Below are positions 52,991-63,836 of a stretch of DNA of 64,000 bases, piece after piece. How positions within the stretch are numbered: the first letter of the stretch is position 1; each line of letters begins with the position of its first letter. A program made the position numbers and the translations under genes. The DNA comes from Pseudomonas vlassakiae (lineage in GTDB: Bacteria > Pseudomonadota > Gammaproteobacteria > Pseudomonadales > Pseudomonadaceae), in the NCBI RefSeq assembly GCF_014269035.2, contig NZ_JABWRP020000004.1:310001-374000 (forward strand). Direction: 5' to 3'. The notes beneath the pieces were generated by a model. The model was given only the letters and a program-made list of their open reading frames with translations. It ran no database searches and had not been told where the DNA came from.

Positions 52991-54667
52991 ATGTTCCTCC
53001 CCAACGAGCAACCCCTCGACCTCAAAAGCCTGCTGGATGCCTTGCAAGCCGACCAGCACCTGAACGCCAACGATTGCTGCCAGGTTCGCGAACAGGCCTC
53101 TCGCTACACTGCTCACCACCCGCTTGAAACCATCGCGGCCGCGGGCCTGGAAGACCGCAGTCAGCCCGGCCAATGGCTGAATCTTGACACCCTCTGCCAG
53201 TGGTTGGCGCGAAAGGTCGGCCAGCCTTACCTGCGCCTCGACCCCATGCAACTCGACCTGACCCAGGTCAATGGCCTGATCTCACCGGCCTTCGCGCAAC
53301 GCCACGGCATCCTGATCGTGGCCAACGACGCCAACGCCATCACCGTGGCCAGCGCTGAGCCCTGTCAACAGCTGTGGCAGGCCGACCTGGCGCGCAGCCT
53401 GGGCAAGCCAATCCGCCGCGTACTGGCCAGCCCGCTGCAACTCCGCCAACTGGGCCAGTCGCTGTTTCGCCTGGCGCACTCGGTACAAGGTGCGCAGCAC
53501 CAGCAAGCCGCCAGCCTGGGCGAGCTGGAGCATTTGCTTGAACTCGGCAAGCGTCAGGCGCAGGCCACCGCAGACGACGCGCACATCGTGCATATCGTCG
53601 ACTGGCTGCTGCAGTACGCCATCGAGCAACGCGCCAGCGATATCCATCTGGAGCCGCGTCGCGAACAAGGCCATCTGCGCTACCGCATCGACGGGCTGCT
53701 GCACACGGTCTACACCTTTCCGGCCAACGTCACGCTCGCCGTGGTCAGCCGCCTGAAACACCTGGGCCGCATGGATGTTGCGGAAAAGCGCCGGCCGCAG
53801 GATGGCCGGGTAAAGAGCAGCCTGCCAGGCGGTAGCGAGGTGGAGCTGCGCCTTTCGACACTGCCTACACCCTTTGGTGAAAAGCTGGTGCTGCGCTTGT
53901 TCGACCCTCGGCAATTGCAGGAAAACTTCGACCAGTTGGGCCTGGAGGGCGAACAACTGGCCCAGTGGCAAACACTGCTGCAGCGCCGCCAGGGCATCCT
54001 GCTGGTCACCGGGCCTACCGGCTCCGGCAAAACCAGCACGCTGTACGCCAGCCTCAAGCAACTGGCTACGCCACAGGTCAATCTGTGCACCATCGAAGAC
54101 CCGATCGAGCGGCTGGAGCCGGCGTTCAACCAGTTGCAGGTGCAGCCTGCCCTGGGCCTGGGTTTTGCCGATGGCGTGCGCGCGCTGCTGCGCCAGGACC
54201 CGGACATCATCATGATCGGCGAAATTCGCGACCGCGAGACTGCACTGGTGGCCGTTCAGGCTGCGCTCACCGGGCATCTGGTGCTTTCGACCCTGCACAC
54301 CAATGACACGTGTAGCGCCATTACCCGCCTGCTGGAGCTGGGCGTGGCCGACTACCTGATCCGCGCGACCCTGGGCGGAATCATGGCCCAACGCCTGGTG
54401 CGCTTGTTGTGCGACACGTGCCAGGGCCTCCCATCGAGCGATCCGTGCCAGGGCTGTCGGGGTACCGGCTACCGTGGCCGCACAGGCTTGTTCGAATTGT
54501 TGATCCCGAGCGAGAGCCTGCGTGCACGGATAAGCGCCAGCACCGACCTGGCAGAACTGCAACGCCAGGCTCTAGCCGACGGGTTACAGGATTTACGCAG
54601 CTGCGGGGAGGCGAAAGCGGCCCGTGGGCTGACCCGTCCCGAGGAGGTATTGCGGGTCTGCTCTTGA
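52991..54667 (+). CDS. GspE/PulE/PilB family secretion ATPase (orphan)
   Basis: A 558-residue ATPase. The N-terminal part (about 1-170) is the MshEN-like domain. The core has the Asp box ASDIHLEPR, Walker A GPTGSGKTS (341-349), the His box LSTLHTNDTCSAI and Walker B IIMIGEIRD (406-414). A zinc C4 motif with Cys474, Cys477, Cys486 and Cys489 is typical of GspE/PilB. It would power a type II secretion or type IV pilus-like machine, but no other component is nearby. Confidence 0.9.
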   Translation: MFLPNEQPLDLKSLLDALQADQHLNANDCCQVREQASRYTAHHPLETIAAAGLEDRSQPGQWLNLDTLCQWLARKVGQPYLRLDPMQLDLTQVNGLISPAFAQRHGILIVANDANAITVASAEPCQQLWQADLARSLGKPIRRVLASPLQLRQLGQSLFRLAHSVQGAQHQQAASLGELEHLLELGKRQAQATADDAHIVHIVDWLLQYAIEQRASDIHLEPRREQGHLRYRIDGLLHTVYTFPANVTLAVVSRLKHLGRMDVAEKRRPQDGRVKSSLPGGSEVELRLSTLPTPFGEKLVLRLFDPRQLQENFDQLGLEGEQLAQWQTLLQRRQGILLVTGPTGSGKTSTLYASLKQLATPQVNLCTIEDPIERLEPAFNQLQVQPALGLGFADGVRALLRQDPDIIMIGEIRDRETALVAVQAALTGHLVLSTLHTNDTCSAITRLLELGVADYLIRATLGGIMAQRLVRLLCDTCQGLPSSDPCQGCRGTGYRGRTGLFELLIPSESLRARISASTDLAELQRQALADGLQDLRSCGEAKAARGLTRPEEVLRVCS

Positions 54668-54757
54668 GCAAAAAACCCATGTATTCAAGGAACTTGCGCC
54701 CGTTTCTCTGGATCAAAGCGGCCATCCCCCAACCCTCACCCTTCGAGGTGTTTCATC

Positions 54758-55072
54758 ATGCGTCTCAAAACCGCCATTGCAGCGGCTGCCCTGCTTTCGC
54801 TGCCCGTTGGCTCTGCCATGGCCGATACCTTCTGGCGTAACGTAATGACCTCCGGCGCGACCACCGCGTCGAGCTATATCACTTCGCACGATCACAAGCT
54901 GGTACTCGCGGCGCAGGATGACGCCGGCAGCTTCGTCGCCAGCGAGGGCGCAATCCGCGGGCCGTTCCTGGAGCAGGCGCTGCAGCAGGTGCGCGCTGAA
55001 AACCCAGGCCTTGAGGCCTCTGACATGGATCTGGCCAACGCCATCCTGGCCAAGAACGCGGTAGCCGAATAA
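54758..55072 (+). CDS. DUF2388 domain-containing small secreted protein
   Basis: A 104-residue protein with signal peptide (about 1-22, ending AMA). The mature region TFWRNVMTSGATTASSYITS and AAQDDAGSFVASEG, with ALQQVRAENPGLEASDMDLA, match DUF2388, a small family common in pseudomonads and often in tandem paralogues. Function unknown. GAGGTG precedes the ATG. Confidence 0.85.
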   Translation: MRLKTAIAAAALLSLPVGSAMADTFWRNVMTSGATTASSYITSHDHKLVLAAQDDAGSFVASEGAIRGPFLEQALQQVRAENPGLEASDMDLANAILAKNAVAE

Positions 55073-55084
55073 CCGCGCCGCCTG

Positions 55085-55106
55085 CTTCGCGGGTTTACCC
55101 GCGAAG
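55085..55106. repeat. REP hairpin after gcvP
   Basis: CTTCGCGGGT, TT, ACCCGCGAAG is a perfect 10-bp stem of REP type, followed by AGGCC. It sits between convergent DUF2388 and gcvP genes and probably acts as a transcript end for both. Confidence 0.75.
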
Positions 55107-55128
55107 AGGCCTACGCCGATCCTGTGCC

Positions 55129-58002
55129 TTACCGGTAAGCCTCTACCGGCACGCAAGCACAGAACAGATTCCTGTCCCCATACACATTGTCGACCCGGTT
55201 CACCGCTGGCCAGTACTTGTGCAAGCGCACGTGGGCACTGGGCGCAATCGCCTGTTCCAGGCTGTAAGGCCGGTTCCAGGGTGCCAATACATCGGCCAGG
55301 GTGTGTGGCGCATGCTTGAGCGGATTGTCCTCTGCCGGCCAGTTACCCTCCTGCACCTCGGCAATCTCTGCCCGAATCGCCAACATCGCGTCGACAAACC
55401 GGTCCAGCTCGGCCTTCGATTCGCTTTCCGTGGGCTCAACCATCAAGGTTCCCGGCACCGGGAACGACATGGTCGGGGCATGGAAGCCATAGTCCATCAG
55501 GCGTTTGGCGACGTCCTCCTCGGTGATGCCGGTCTGCGCCTTGAGCGGCCGCAGGTCGAGAATGCACTCATGGGCTACGCGCTGATTGCGCCCGCGATAC
55601 AGCACCGGGAACGCGCCACCGAGCTGGCTGGCTAGGTAGTTGGCCGAGAGGATCGCCACCTCGCTGGCATCGGCAAGCTGTGGGCCCATCATGGCGATAT
55701 ACATCCAGCTGATCGGCAGGATGCTCGCACTGCCCCAGGGCGCGGCGCTGACTGCAGTGTTGTTCGGGTCCAGCCCCGGCACCGGGACGACCGGATGGCT
55801 GGCGACAAACGGCTTCAGATGAGCACGAATGCCAATCGGCCCCATGCCTGGGCCACCACCGCCATGGGGGATGCAGAACGTCTTGTGCAGGTTCATGTGC
55901 GAAACATCGGCGCCAATGTCCGCCGGCCGCGCCAGACCGACCTGAGCGTTGAGGTTGGCGCCATCCATGTACACCTGGCCACCGTGCTGGTGAATTACCT
56001 CGCAGATTTCGCGGATGCCCTCTTCATACACACCATGGGTCGAGGGATAGGTGATCATCAGGCACGACAGCCTGGCCCCGGCGGCATGGGCCTTGGCCTT
56101 GAGGTCTTCGAGGTCGACGTTGCCAGCATCGTCGCAATCGACGATCACCACCTCCATGCCAGCCATCTGCGCCGAGGCTGGATTGGTGCCGTGGGCCGAC
56201 GATGGAATCAGGCAAAGCGTGCGCTGGGGCTCATGGCGGCTGCGGTGATAACGGGTGATGGCCATGAGCCCGGCGTATTCACCTTGGGCGCCGGAGTTGG
56301 GTTGCATGCAGATGGCGTCGAAGCCGGTAATCGCGCACAACCAGCCTTCCAGCTCATCGATCATCGCCTTGTAGCCCATGGCCTGCGCGGCGGGGGCAAA
56401 AGGGTGCAGCTGGGCGAAGGCAGGCCAGGTGATGGGAATCATCTCGCTGGTGGCATTGAGTTTCATGGTGCAGGAGCCGAGCGGGATCATCGACTGGTTC
56501 AGCGCCAGGTCCTTGCTTTCCAACTGCTTGAGGTAGCGCAGCATCTCGGTTTCGCTGTGATGCAGGTTGAACACCGGGTGGCTGAGGAATGGCGTGCGTC
56601 GCACCAGCGCAGCGGGAATGCCTTCGGGCAGCGCCTGCTGGTCGAGCGCGGCGATGTCCAGGCCGTGATCGACGCCCAGGAAAATGTCGAGCAGCCGCTG
56701 CACGGTGGCTTCGTTGCAGGTTTCGTCCAGGCTCACACCCAGATGGCCGCGCCCCAGGATGCGCAGGTTGATGCGCGCAGCCTCGGCGCTTTCAATGATC
56801 GCTGCCTGGGCGCCACCGACATCGAGGGTCAGGGTGTCGAAAAAGTGCTGGTTGAGGCGCTTGATGCCTTTGGCCTCAAGGCCTGCGGCTAGCACAAAGG
56901 TCAACCGGTGCACCCGCTGGGCAATGCGCTGCAGGCCTTCCGGGCCGTGATACACCGCGTAGAAGCCAGCGATATTGGCCAGCAGCACCTGAGCGGTGCA
57001 GATGTTGGAGTTGGCCTTTTCGCGGCGGATATGCTGCTCTCGCGTCTGCAGGGCCATGCGCAGTGCCGTGTTGCCACGCGCATCGCGGGACACGCCGATG
57101 ATGCGCCCGGGCATCGCTCGCTTGTACTCGTCACGGCAGGCGAAGTAGGCCGCGTGCGGACCTCCGTAGCCCATCGGTACGCCAAAACGTTGGGTCGAAC
57201 CCAGCACCACATCGGCACCCAGCTCGCCGGGCGGTGTCAGCAGCACCAGGCTGAGCAGGTCGGCAGCGACGCAGGCCAAGGCCTGCTGGCTGTGCAACTG
57301 GTCGATCAGCGGGCGCAGGTCGCGCACCTCGCCGTGGGTATCCGGGTATTGCAGCAAGGCACCGAAGACCTGGTGCCTGGCGAGGTTATCCACCGCGTCG
57401 ATGATCAACTGGAAACCAAACCCTTCGGCGCGGGTTTTCAGCACCGACAAGGTCTGTGGATGGCAATGCTCATCGGCAAAGAACGCGTTGCTCTTGTTGC
57501 GCGCCACTCGCTTGGCCAGGGCCATGGCTTCGGCAGCTGCCGTGGCCTCGTCGAGCAATGACGCGTTGGCCAGCGCCAGGCCAGTGAGGTCGATGACCAT
57601 CTGCTGGAAGTTGAGCAGCGCCTCCAGGCGGCCTTGGGCGATTTCGGGCTGATAGGGCGTGTACGCGGTGTACCAGCCGGGGTTTTCCAGCACATTGCGC
57701 AGGATGACCGTAGGCGTGACGGTGCCGTGGTAGCCCATGCCGATGAGGCTGGTCCACACCTGGTTCTGCTCGGCGAAGCCGGCGAGCCTGGCCAACGCAG
57801 CCTGTTCATCGAGGGCCGGTGGCAGGTCAAGGGCGCGGTTGAAGCGGATGCCAGGCGGCACAGTCTGCTCGATCAGCTCACTGCGGCTGTCGAGGCCAAG
57901 GGTGCTGAGCATTGCTTGCTGCTCCGAGGCATCGGGCCCCAGATGGCGGCGCAGGAAAGGGTTGAGCTCTTGCAGTTGATGCAGGGATGGCGACTGGGAC
58001 AT
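55129..58002 (-). CDS. gcvP: Glycine dehydrogenase (aminomethyl-transferring), GcvP
   Basis: A 957-residue P protein of the glycine cleavage system in the single-chain form. The first half contains [20 protein letters not shown] and the second the PLP-binding Lys in [33 protein letters not shown] text appears as [20 protein letters not shown]. It decarboxylates glycine, passing the aminomethyl group to GcvH. GGAAGAGAG precedes the ATG. A 195-bp gap with a REP pair separates it from gcvH. Confidence 0.97.
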   Translation of the reverse strand: MSQSPSLHQLQELNPFLRRHLGPDASEQQAMLSTLGLDSRSELIEQTVPPGIRFNRALDLPPALDEQAALARLAGFAEQNQVWTSLIGMGYHGTVTPTVILRNVLENPGWYTAYTPYQPEIAQGRLEALLNFQQMVIDLTGLALANASLLDEATAAAEAMALAKRVARNKSNAFFADEHCHPQTLSVLKTRAEGFGFQLIIDAVDNLARHQVFGALLQYPDTHGEVRDLRPLIDQLHSQQALACVAADLLSLVLLTPPGELGADVVLGSTQRFGVPMGYGGPHAAYFACRDEYKRAMPGRIIGVSRDARGNTALRMALQTREQHIRREKANSNICTAQVLLANIAGFYAVYHGPEGLQRIAQRVHRLTFVLAAGLEAKGIKRLNQHFFDTLTLDVGGAQAAIIESAEAARINLRILGRGHLGVSLDETCNEATVQRLLDIFLGVDHGLDIAALDQQALPEGIPAALVRRTPFLSHPVFNLHHSETEMLRYLKQLESKDLALNQSMIPLGSCTMKLNATSEMIPITWPAFAQLHPFAPAAQAMGYKAMIDELEGWLCAITGFDAICMQPNSGAQGEYAGLMAITRYHRSRHEPQRTLCLIPSSAHGTNPASAQMAGMEVVIVDCDDAGNVDLEDLKAKAHAAGARLSCLMITYPSTHGVYEEGIREICEVIHQHGGQVYMDGANLNAQVGLARPADIGADVSHMNLHKTFCIPHGGGGPGMGPIGIRAHLKPFVASHPVVPVPGLDPNNTAVSAAPWGSASILPISWMYIAMMGPQLADASEVAILSANYLASQLGGAFPVLYRGRNQRVAHECILDLRPLKAQTGITEEDVAKRLMDYGFHAPTMSFPVPGTLMVEPTESESKAELDRFVDAMLAIRAEIAEVQEGNWPAEDNPLKHAPHTLADVLAPWNRPYSLEQAIAPSAHVRLHKYWPAVNRVDNVYGDRNLFCACVPVEAYR

Positions 58003-58094
58003 GTCGACGCTCTCTTCCTAGCCAGGTCTCATGGAGACTTATAAGTCTAGGAAGGGATCGGCGATGGTGCGGGAAAACTTGTTTCAGCAGGCTC

Positions 58095-58195
58095 GCGTCT
58101 TCGCGGCTGAAGCCGCTCCTACAGGGGAACGCACAGGCCTTGAATGCGGCACTGTACCTGTAGGGGCGCCTTCAGCCGCGAAGCAGGCGACGCGG
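58095..58195. repeat. Inverted REP pair between gcvH and gcvP
   Basis: Two REP variants face each other: GCGTCTTCGCGGCTGAAGCC at the left and GCGCCTTCAGCCGCGAAGCA at the right (58166-58185). It interrupts the operon and could lower expression of gcvP relative to gcvT and gcvH, or stabilise the upstream message. Confidence 0.8.
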
Positions 58196-58197
58196 TT

Positions 58198-58581
58198 TTA
58201 CTCGCCGATAGCGGCTTTATAGCCAGCGGCATCCAGCAGCTTGTCCAGATCAGCCGGGTTGCTTGGCTTGAGCTTGAAGATCCACGATGCGTAAGGTTCT
58301 TCGTTGAGCAGTTCCGGGCTGTCGGCCAGCTCTTCGTTGACCGCGATCACTTCGCCGGCAACCGGGGCATAGATGTCGGAAGCGGCCTTGACCGATTCGA
58401 CCACACCAGCAGCGTCGCCAGCAGCGAACACCTTGCCGACTTCGGCCAGCTCGACGAACACCACGTCACCCAGCGCCTGCTGGGCGTGGTCGCTGATGCC
58501 GACGGTGACAGTGCCATCGGCTTCCAGGCGCGCCCACTCGTGGCTTTCGGCGAAACGCAGATCGGCGGGGATATTGCTCAT
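58198..58581 (-). CDS. gcvH: Glycine cleavage system H protein
   Basis: A 127-residue lipoyl-carrier protein. The lipoylation site is Lys65 in [33 protein letters not shown] and [20 protein letters not shown] are typical. It shuttles the aminomethyl intermediate between GcvP and GcvT and electrons to lipoamide dehydrogenase. GAGGA precedes the ATG. Confidence 0.97.
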   Translation of the reverse strand: MSNIPADLRFAESHEWARLEADGTVTVGISDHAQQALGDVVFVELAEVGKVFAAGDAAGVVESVKAASDIYAPVAGEVIAVNEELADSPELLNEEPYASWIFKLKPSNPADLDKLLDAAGYKAAIGE

Positions 58582-58629
58582 GTCTTGAATTCCTCGTTTG
58601 GGTCAGCGGTTCGGCCCGCCGTTGAATGT

Positions 58630-59712
58630 TCAGATCAAAATCTTGCCGTGGCGCACGAAGGTCGGTTTGACCACCCGCACCGGGTACCATTTGCCGCGGA
58701 TCTCGACCTCGGCGCGGTCACCGGTGGCCATGGGCACGCGCGCCAGGGCGATGGACTTGCTCAGCGTAGGCGAGAAACTACCACTGGTGATCTCTCCTTC
58801 GCCAATCCCGGCTACACGAACCACCTGGTGAGCCCGCAGAACGCCGCGCTCCTCCAGCACCAGGCCAACCAGTTTTTCCTGCACGCCACGCTCGATTTCC
58901 GCCAGCAGGCTGGTACGGCCGACAAAGTTGCGCTCTGCCGGCTCCCAGGCAATGGACCAGCCGAGGTTCGAGGTCAACGGGGTGTGGCTTTCGTCGATGT
59001 CCTGGCCGTACAGGTTCATGCCGGCTTCCAGGCGCAGGGTATCGCGCGCGCCCAAGCCGCTCGGCGCGATGCCGGCGCCAACCAGGTCGTTGAAGAAGGC
59101 GACGGCCTGATCGCCCGGCAGGATAATCTCCAGGCCGTCTTCACCGGTGTAGCCGGTACGGGCAATGAACCAGTTGCCTTCGGCAACACCTTCGAACGGG
59201 CGCAGTTCACGGATCAGCGCGGCACGGGCAGGGCTCAGCAGCGCGGCGACTTTCTCGCGGGCATTCGGCCCCTGGATGGCGAGGATGGCCAGGTCGGGGC
59301 GAACGTCGAACGATACGCTGAAACCGGCGCTCTGCCGCTGCAACCACTCGGTGACCTTGGCCCGGGTGGTCGCGTTGGTGACCAGGCGGTAACCGCTCTG
59401 GGTACGGTAAACGATCAGATCGTCGATGACCCGGCCGTCTTCGTTGAGCAATGGGCTGTAAAGGGCCTTGCCAGTGCTGTCGAGACGGGCCACGTCGTTG
59501 GCCAGCAAACGCTGCAGCCAGGGAGTGGCATCTTCACCGGCAATGTCGATGACCGTCATGTGGGAAACATCGAAGACACCGCAGTCGCTGCGCACCTGAT
59601 GGTGCTCCTCGACCTGCGAGCCATAGTGCAGCGGCATGTCCCAGCCGCCGAAATCGACCGTCTTGGCGCCGAGCGCCAGGTGCAAGTCGTACAAAAGCGT
59701 GCGCTGTCCCAT
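58630..59712 (-). CDS. gcvT: Aminomethyltransferase GcvT (glycine cleavage T protein)
   Basis: A 360-residue folate-dependent enzyme. [20 protein letters not shown] is the N-terminal signature, [18 protein letters not shown] carries the folate-site Asp, and [16 protein letters not shown] is the second signature. It releases ammonia from the H-bound intermediate and makes 5,10-methylene-THF. AAGGAG is seven bases before ATG 59712; the longer frame from 59817 is not supported. It is the first gene of gcvT-gcvH-gcvP. Confidence 0.97.
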   Translation of the reverse strand: MGQRTLLYDLHLALGAKTVDFGGWDMPLHYGSQVEEHHQVRSDCGVFDVSHMTVIDIAGEDATPWLQRLLANDVARLDSTGKALYSPLLNEDGRVIDDLIVYRTQSGYRLVTNATTRAKVTEWLQRQSAGFSVSFDVRPDLAILAIQGPNAREKVAALLSPARAALIRELRPFEGVAEGNWFIARTGYTGEDGLEIILPGDQAVAFFNDLVGAGIAPSGLGARDTLRLEAGMNLYGQDIDESHTPLTSNLGWSIAWEPAERNFVGRTSLLAEIERGVQEKLVGLVLEERGVLRAHQVVRVAGIGEGEITSGSFSPTLSKSIALARVPMATGDRAEVEIRGKWYPVRVVKPTFVRHGKILI

Positions 59713-59835
59713 GGGTTTCTCCTTCCGGGCGTGGCGAAGCGGCGGCGGTCGATGACGTTTGATCGTCAGCTCTTCTTGTAGGACCCGCCGCGCGAATGCC
59801 GCGCATTGTAGCCGCAAGGGCGCAAGCTGGCATCC

Positions 59836-61458
59836 TTAGTGACTGTGACCCGGACGACGCGCTGAACGACGGATCAGCCCGATGACCGGCAGTAGCCCTA
59901 CCAGCACCAACGTCAACGCCGGCAGCGAGGCACGCGCCCATTCGCCTTCGCTGGTCATCTCGAACACCCTGACGGCCAGGGTGTCCCAGCCGAACGGGCG
60001 CATCAGCAAGGTGGCGGGCATTTCCTTGAGCACATCGACGAACACCAGCAACGCGGCGCTCAAGACCCCTGGCACCAGCAGCGGCAGATACACCTTGAAA
60101 AACAACCGCACGCCACCGACGCCAAGGCTGCGCGAGGCTTCCGGCAAGGAGGGGCGGATGCGCTCCAGGCTGCTCTCCAACGGGCCATGGGCCACGGCGA
60201 TGAAGCGCACCAGGTAAGCCAGCAGCAAGGCCGCCAGGCTGCCCAACAGCAGCGGCTTGCCTGCACCACCCAACCAGGTGGACAGCGGAATGACCAGCTG
60301 ATTGTCGAGGTAACTGAATGCCAGCATGATGGAGACCGCCAGCACCGAGCCAGGCAAGGCATAGCCCAGGTTGGCCAGGCCAACGCCAGCGCGAATGCCG
60401 GCCGTCGGCGCCTGACGGCGGGCGAAAGCCAGCAGCAATGCCACGCAAACGGTGATCAGAGCGGCCATGCCGCCCAGGTACAGCGTGTGCAGCACCAGGC
60501 CGACATACCGCTCGTCCAGGTCATGCCGACCGCGCTGCCAGCACCACACCAGCAACTGCAGCAGTGGAATGACGAATGCGCAGGCGAACACCAGCAGGCA
60601 CCAGCCGCTGGCGAGCAGCGCCTTGGCCCCGCGCAAGTGATAGAGCGCATGCCCGCGCGGGCGTTCGTTGCCGCTGCGGGTTGCGCCACGGGCGCGGCGC
60701 TCGCCGTACAGCACCAGCATTACCGCGAGCAGCAGCAGACTGGCCAGCTGGGCTGCGCTGGACAGGCTGAAGAAGCCGTACCAGGTCTTGTAGATCGCCG
60801 TGGTGAAGGTATCGAAGTTGAACACCGCCACTGCACCGAAATCGGCCAGGGTCTCCATCAGCGCCAGGGCGACGCCCGCGCCAATCGCAGGCCGCGCCAT
60901 TGGCAAAGCCACCCGCCAGAAGGCCTGCACGGGCGACAGGCCGAGTACCCGGGCGGCCTCCATCAAACCCTTGCCCTGGGCCAGGAACGCCGAGCGCGCC
61001 AACAGGTAGACGTAGGGGTAGAACACCAGCACCAGGACGAAGATCACCCCGCCGGTGGAGCGGACCCGTGGCAGGCGCATGGGCCCGAACACCTCGCGCA
61101 AGGCGCTCTGCACAGGGCCGGCAAAGTCCAGCAAGCCGACGAAGACAAAGGCCAGCACATAGGCCGGGATGGCGAACGGCAGCATCAGCGCCCAGTCGAG
61201 CCAGCGCCGGCCGGGGAACTCGCAGAGGCTGGTCAGCCAGGCCAGGCTGACGCCGAGCAGGGTCACCCCGATACCAACGCCGACCACCAAGGTTGCGGTA
61301 TTGCCCAGCAGGCGCCCCATCTGGGTGTCGAGCAGGTGCGACCAGATCTGCAGGTCGACCGACTGCCAGGACAGCAGCAGCACGCTCAGGGGCAGGAGCA
61401 CCAGGGCGGCGGTCAGGGTGACCGGGAGGTACCAGCGGCGTTGGGCAGTATGGGGCAA
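59836..61458 (-). CDS. Ferric iron ABC transporter permease (fused two-domain)
   Basis: A 540-residue permease with about 12 membrane helices, made of two homologous BPD-type halves in one chain. Each half has an EAA loop: EAARVLGLSPVQAFWRVALP and EASRSLGVGGVRLFFKVYLP. This architecture is typical of FbpB/SfuB-type iron permeases. It lies 34 bp after the binding-protein gene; no ATPase gene is adjacent. The 123 bp between it and gcvT show no obvious terminator. Confidence 0.9.
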   Translation of the reverse strand: MPHTAQRRWYLPVTLTAALVLLPLSVLLLSWQSVDLQIWSHLLDTQMGRLLGNTATLVVGVGIGVTLLGVSLAWLTSLCEFPGRRWLDWALMLPFAIPAYVLAFVFVGLLDFAGPVQSALREVFGPMRLPRVRSTGGVIFVLVLVFYPYVYLLARSAFLAQGKGLMEAARVLGLSPVQAFWRVALPMARPAIGAGVALALMETLADFGAVAVFNFDTFTTAIYKTWYGFFSLSSAAQLASLLLLAVMLVLYGERRARGATRSGNERPRGHALYHLRGAKALLASGWCLLVFACAFVIPLLQLLVWCWQRGRHDLDERYVGLVLHTLYLGGMAALITVCVALLLAFARRQAPTAGIRAGVGLANLGYALPGSVLAVSIMLAFSYLDNQLVIPLSTWLGGAGKPLLLGSLAALLLAYLVRFIAVAHGPLESSLERIRPSLPEASRSLGVGGVRLFFKVYLPLLVPGVLSAALLVFVDVLKEMPATLLMRPFGWDTLAVRVFEMTSEGEWARASLPALTLVLVGLLPVIGLIRRSARRPGHSH

Positions 61459-61492
61459 GGTTGGATTCTCGATTGCGCTGGCGGCCTGCTAC

Positions 61493-62494
61493 TTAATTCC
61501 AGCCAGCGCGATCCATCAGACGAATAGCTTCGGCCTGGCGCTTGCCGGCCACTTCAACGGGAATGCTGTCAGCCTTGAAGCTGCCCCAAGCCACCACTTC
61601 GTCCGACGGTTTGACCTTCGGGTTGGCCGGGAACTCCTGGTTGATGTCGGCAAACAGCTTCTGCGCCTTCTCGCCAGTCATCCATTCCACCAGCTTCCTC
61701 GCGGCTTCCGGGTGCGGCGCATGCTTGGTCAGGCCGATGCCCGACAGGTTGACATGCACGCCGCGGTCGCCCTGGTTGGGCCAGAATATCTTCACCGGCA
61801 GTTTCGGGTTCTGCGCGTGCAGGCGACCGTAGTAGTAGGTGTTGACCACCCCGACATCGCACTGGCCGGCCTCGATGGCCTGGATCACCGAGTTGTCGTC
61901 AGAGAACACATCGGTGGCCAGGTTGCCGACCCAGCCTTTGACGATCTGCTCGGTCTTGGCCTCACCGTGGTTCTCGATGAGCGTGGCGGTCAGCGACTGG
62001 TTGTAAACTTTCTTCGCCGTGCGCAGGCACAGGCGGCCTTCCCAGTGCTTGTCGGCAAGGGCTTCGTAGGTGCTCAGCTCAGCCGGCTTTACCCGTTCGG
62101 TGGAGTAGACGATGGTCCGTGCGCGCAGGCTCAGGCCGGTCCAGTCATGGGATGAGGCACGGTACTGCGGTGGAATGTTCTGGTCGATGATGGCCGACTT
62201 GATCGGCTGCAGGATGCCCATCTGCTCGGCCTGCCACAAGTTGCCGGCATCGACGGTGAGCAGCAAGTCGGCCACACCGTTCTCGCCCTCGGCCTTGATG
62301 CGCTGCATCAGCGGGGCTTCCTTGTCGGTGATGAACTTGACCTTGACCCCCGTCTCGGCGGTGTAGGCGTCGAATACCGGCTTGATCAGCTCGTCGATGC
62401 GCGAGGAGTACACCACCACTTCGTCCGCCGCCTGAGCGGTGCCGCCGAACAGGGTCAGGGCCAGGGCGGCCAGTAGGGGCTTGCGTGGCAACAT
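61493..62494 (-). CDS. Ferric iron ABC transporter substrate-binding protein
   Basis: A 333-residue FbpA/FutA-like periplasmic protein with signal peptide ending [23 protein letters not shown] begins the mature chain. The paired tyrosines of the iron site are in [27 protein letters not shown] and [18 protein letters not shown] fit the family. Start at ATG 62494, with GAGGAG upstream. A candidate Fur box lies just upstream. Confidence 0.93.
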   Translation of the reverse strand: MLPRKPLLAALALTLFGGTAQAADEVVVYSSRIDELIKPVFDAYTAETGVKVKFITDKEAPLMQRIKAEGENGVADLLLTVDAGNLWQAEQMGILQPIKSAIIDQNIPPQYRASSHDWTGLSLRARTIVYSTERVKPAELSTYEALADKHWEGRLCLRTAKKVYNQSLTATLIENHGEAKTEQIVKGWVGNLATDVFSDDNSVIQAIEAGQCDVGVVNTYYYGRLHAQNPKLPVKIFWPNQGDRGVHVNLSGIGLTKHAPHPEAARKLVEWMTGEKAQKLFADINQEFPANPKVKPSDEVVAWGSFKADSIPVEVAGKRQAEAIRLMDRAGWN

Positions 62495-62524
62495 GGAAAG
62501 CACTCCTCGGATCGTATGAGAGGC

Positions 62525-62547
62525 GCAAATGGTAGTGAATCCCATTT
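62525..62547. promoter_or_regulatory. Candidate Fur box upstream of the iron ABC genes
   Basis: The sequence GCAAATGGTAGTGAAT then CCCATTT contains the dyad AAATGG-N9-CCATTT, 31 bp before the binding-protein ATG. It resembles common Pseudomonas Fur sites of the form AAATGAGAATGATTCTCATT at most positions. Position and neighbours support iron control. Confidence 0.5.
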
Positions 62548-62609
62548 TCCAGCTCATCATCAGAGCAGTTACCGGATGTTGCAGAGGGACGCAAAGCGCC
62601 CCCGTGGTC

Positions 62610-63833
62610 TCAAGCCTTGGCCAGTTCCGGCAGGTCCCCGGTCAGCCCCAACGCCTGGCGCACGAACATCGCCTTGGCCTCCGGCATCTGCTCCACCAGC
62701 TTCAACCCGCTGTTACGCAACCAGCGCAACGGCAACGGATTGGCCTGGAACAACCGCTCGAAACCTTCCATTGCCGCCATCAACGCAAGGTTGTGCGGCA
62801 TGCGCCGGCGCTCATAACGGCTGAGCACTTTCACATCCGCCAACTGCTCGCCGCGCTCGCTGGCATGCTCCAGCACCTCGGCCAACACCGCAGCATCGAG
62901 AAAGCCCAGGTTGACGCCTTGCCCGGCCAACGGGTGAATGGTGTGTGCGGCATCGCCAATCAGCACCAGCCCTTCGTCCACGTAGCGCTTGGCGTGACGC
63001 TGGCGCAACGGCACGCAGACGCGCGGGTCGGCCTCCAGCACCTCACCCAGTCGCCCCTCGAAGGCCCGCGCCAAAGCCTTGAGGAAAGCCGGCTCATCCA
63101 GCGCCATGATCTGCTCGGCCTGCTCCGGAGTCGTCGACCAGACAATCGAGCACCAATCCTGCTTGCCGTCACGCGACAGCGGCAGGAAGGCCAGCGGCCC
63201 CTCGTCGGTGAAGCGCTGCCAGGCGGTGGCCTGGTGCGCGGCGCTGCAGCGCACACTGGTGACGATCGCATGGTGCAGGTAATCCCACTCCCGCGTCTCG
63301 CAGCCAGCCAGGCGGCGCACCGCCGAGTTGGCGCCGTCGGCGGCCACCACCAGCGGCGTACGCAACTGACGGCCATCGGCCAGGGTCAGCAGCCATTCGT
63401 CACCGGAGCGGCGCAGCTGCTCCAGGCGGGCATTGGGCAACAGGCCGATGTCGCTATCGTGCAGGCGCTCCAGCAGCCCGTCCTGCACCACCCGGTTCTC
63501 GACGATATGGCCGAGCACCTGGGCATGCACACTGGCGGCCGAGAAATGTATCTGACCGGTACCGCTGCCGTCCCACACATGCATGTCGGAATACGGCGAC
63601 ACGCGCCGCCCGGCGATGCCGTCCCAGGCCCCGAGGCGTTCGAGGATGCGCTGGCTGGCCGCCGACAGGGCACTGACCCGCGGCTCGAACGGTGCATCGG
63701 CGTCGAACGGTTTGACCGACAGCGGGCCGCCGTCGAGCAGGACAATTTCCAGGCCGCTGTGGCGAAGCGCCAGGGCCAGGGCGCTGCCGACCATACCGGC
63801 ACCGACAATCAACAGATCTGCGCGCATTTCCAT
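62610..63833 (-). CDS. UbiH/UbiF/VisC-family FAD-dependent hydroxylase (ubiquinone biosynthesis)
   Basis: A 407-residue flavin monooxygenase. The dinucleotide fold is [20 protein letters not shown], the DG motif is [15 protein letters not shown], and the FAD/ribityl motif is [20 protein letters not shown]. These fit ring hydroxylases of the ubiquinone pathway (UbiF-, UbiH- or UbiI-like); which carbon is hydroxylated is not evident. ATG 63833 is used, but ATG 63827 has better spacing to AAGG. It sits three bases after the preceding gene. Confidence 0.9.
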   Translation of the reverse strand: MEMRADLLIVGAGMVGSALALALRHSGLEIVLLDGGPLSVKPFDADAPFEPRVSALSAASQRILERLGAWDGIAGRRVSPYSDMHVWDGSGTGQIHFSAASVHAQVLGHIVENRVVQDGLLERLHDSDIGLLPNARLEQLRRSGDEWLLTLADGRQLRTPLVVAADGANSAVRRLAGCETREWDYLHHAIVTSVRCSAAHQATAWQRFTDEGPLAFLPLSRDGKQDWCSIVWSTTPEQAEQIMALDEPAFLKALARAFEGRLGEVLEADPRVCVPLRQRHAKRYVDEGLVLIGDAAHTIHPLAGQGVNLGFLDAAVLAEVLEHASERGEQLADVKVLSRYERRRMPHNLALMAAMEGFERLFQANPLPLRWLRNSGLKLVEQMPEAKAMFVRQALGLTGDLPELAKA

Positions 63834-63836
63834 GCC

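Noticed and set aside
59713..59835. Glycine riboswitch before gcvT
   Set aside because: No conserved glycine aptamer core was visible by eye, though a covariance search was not possible.
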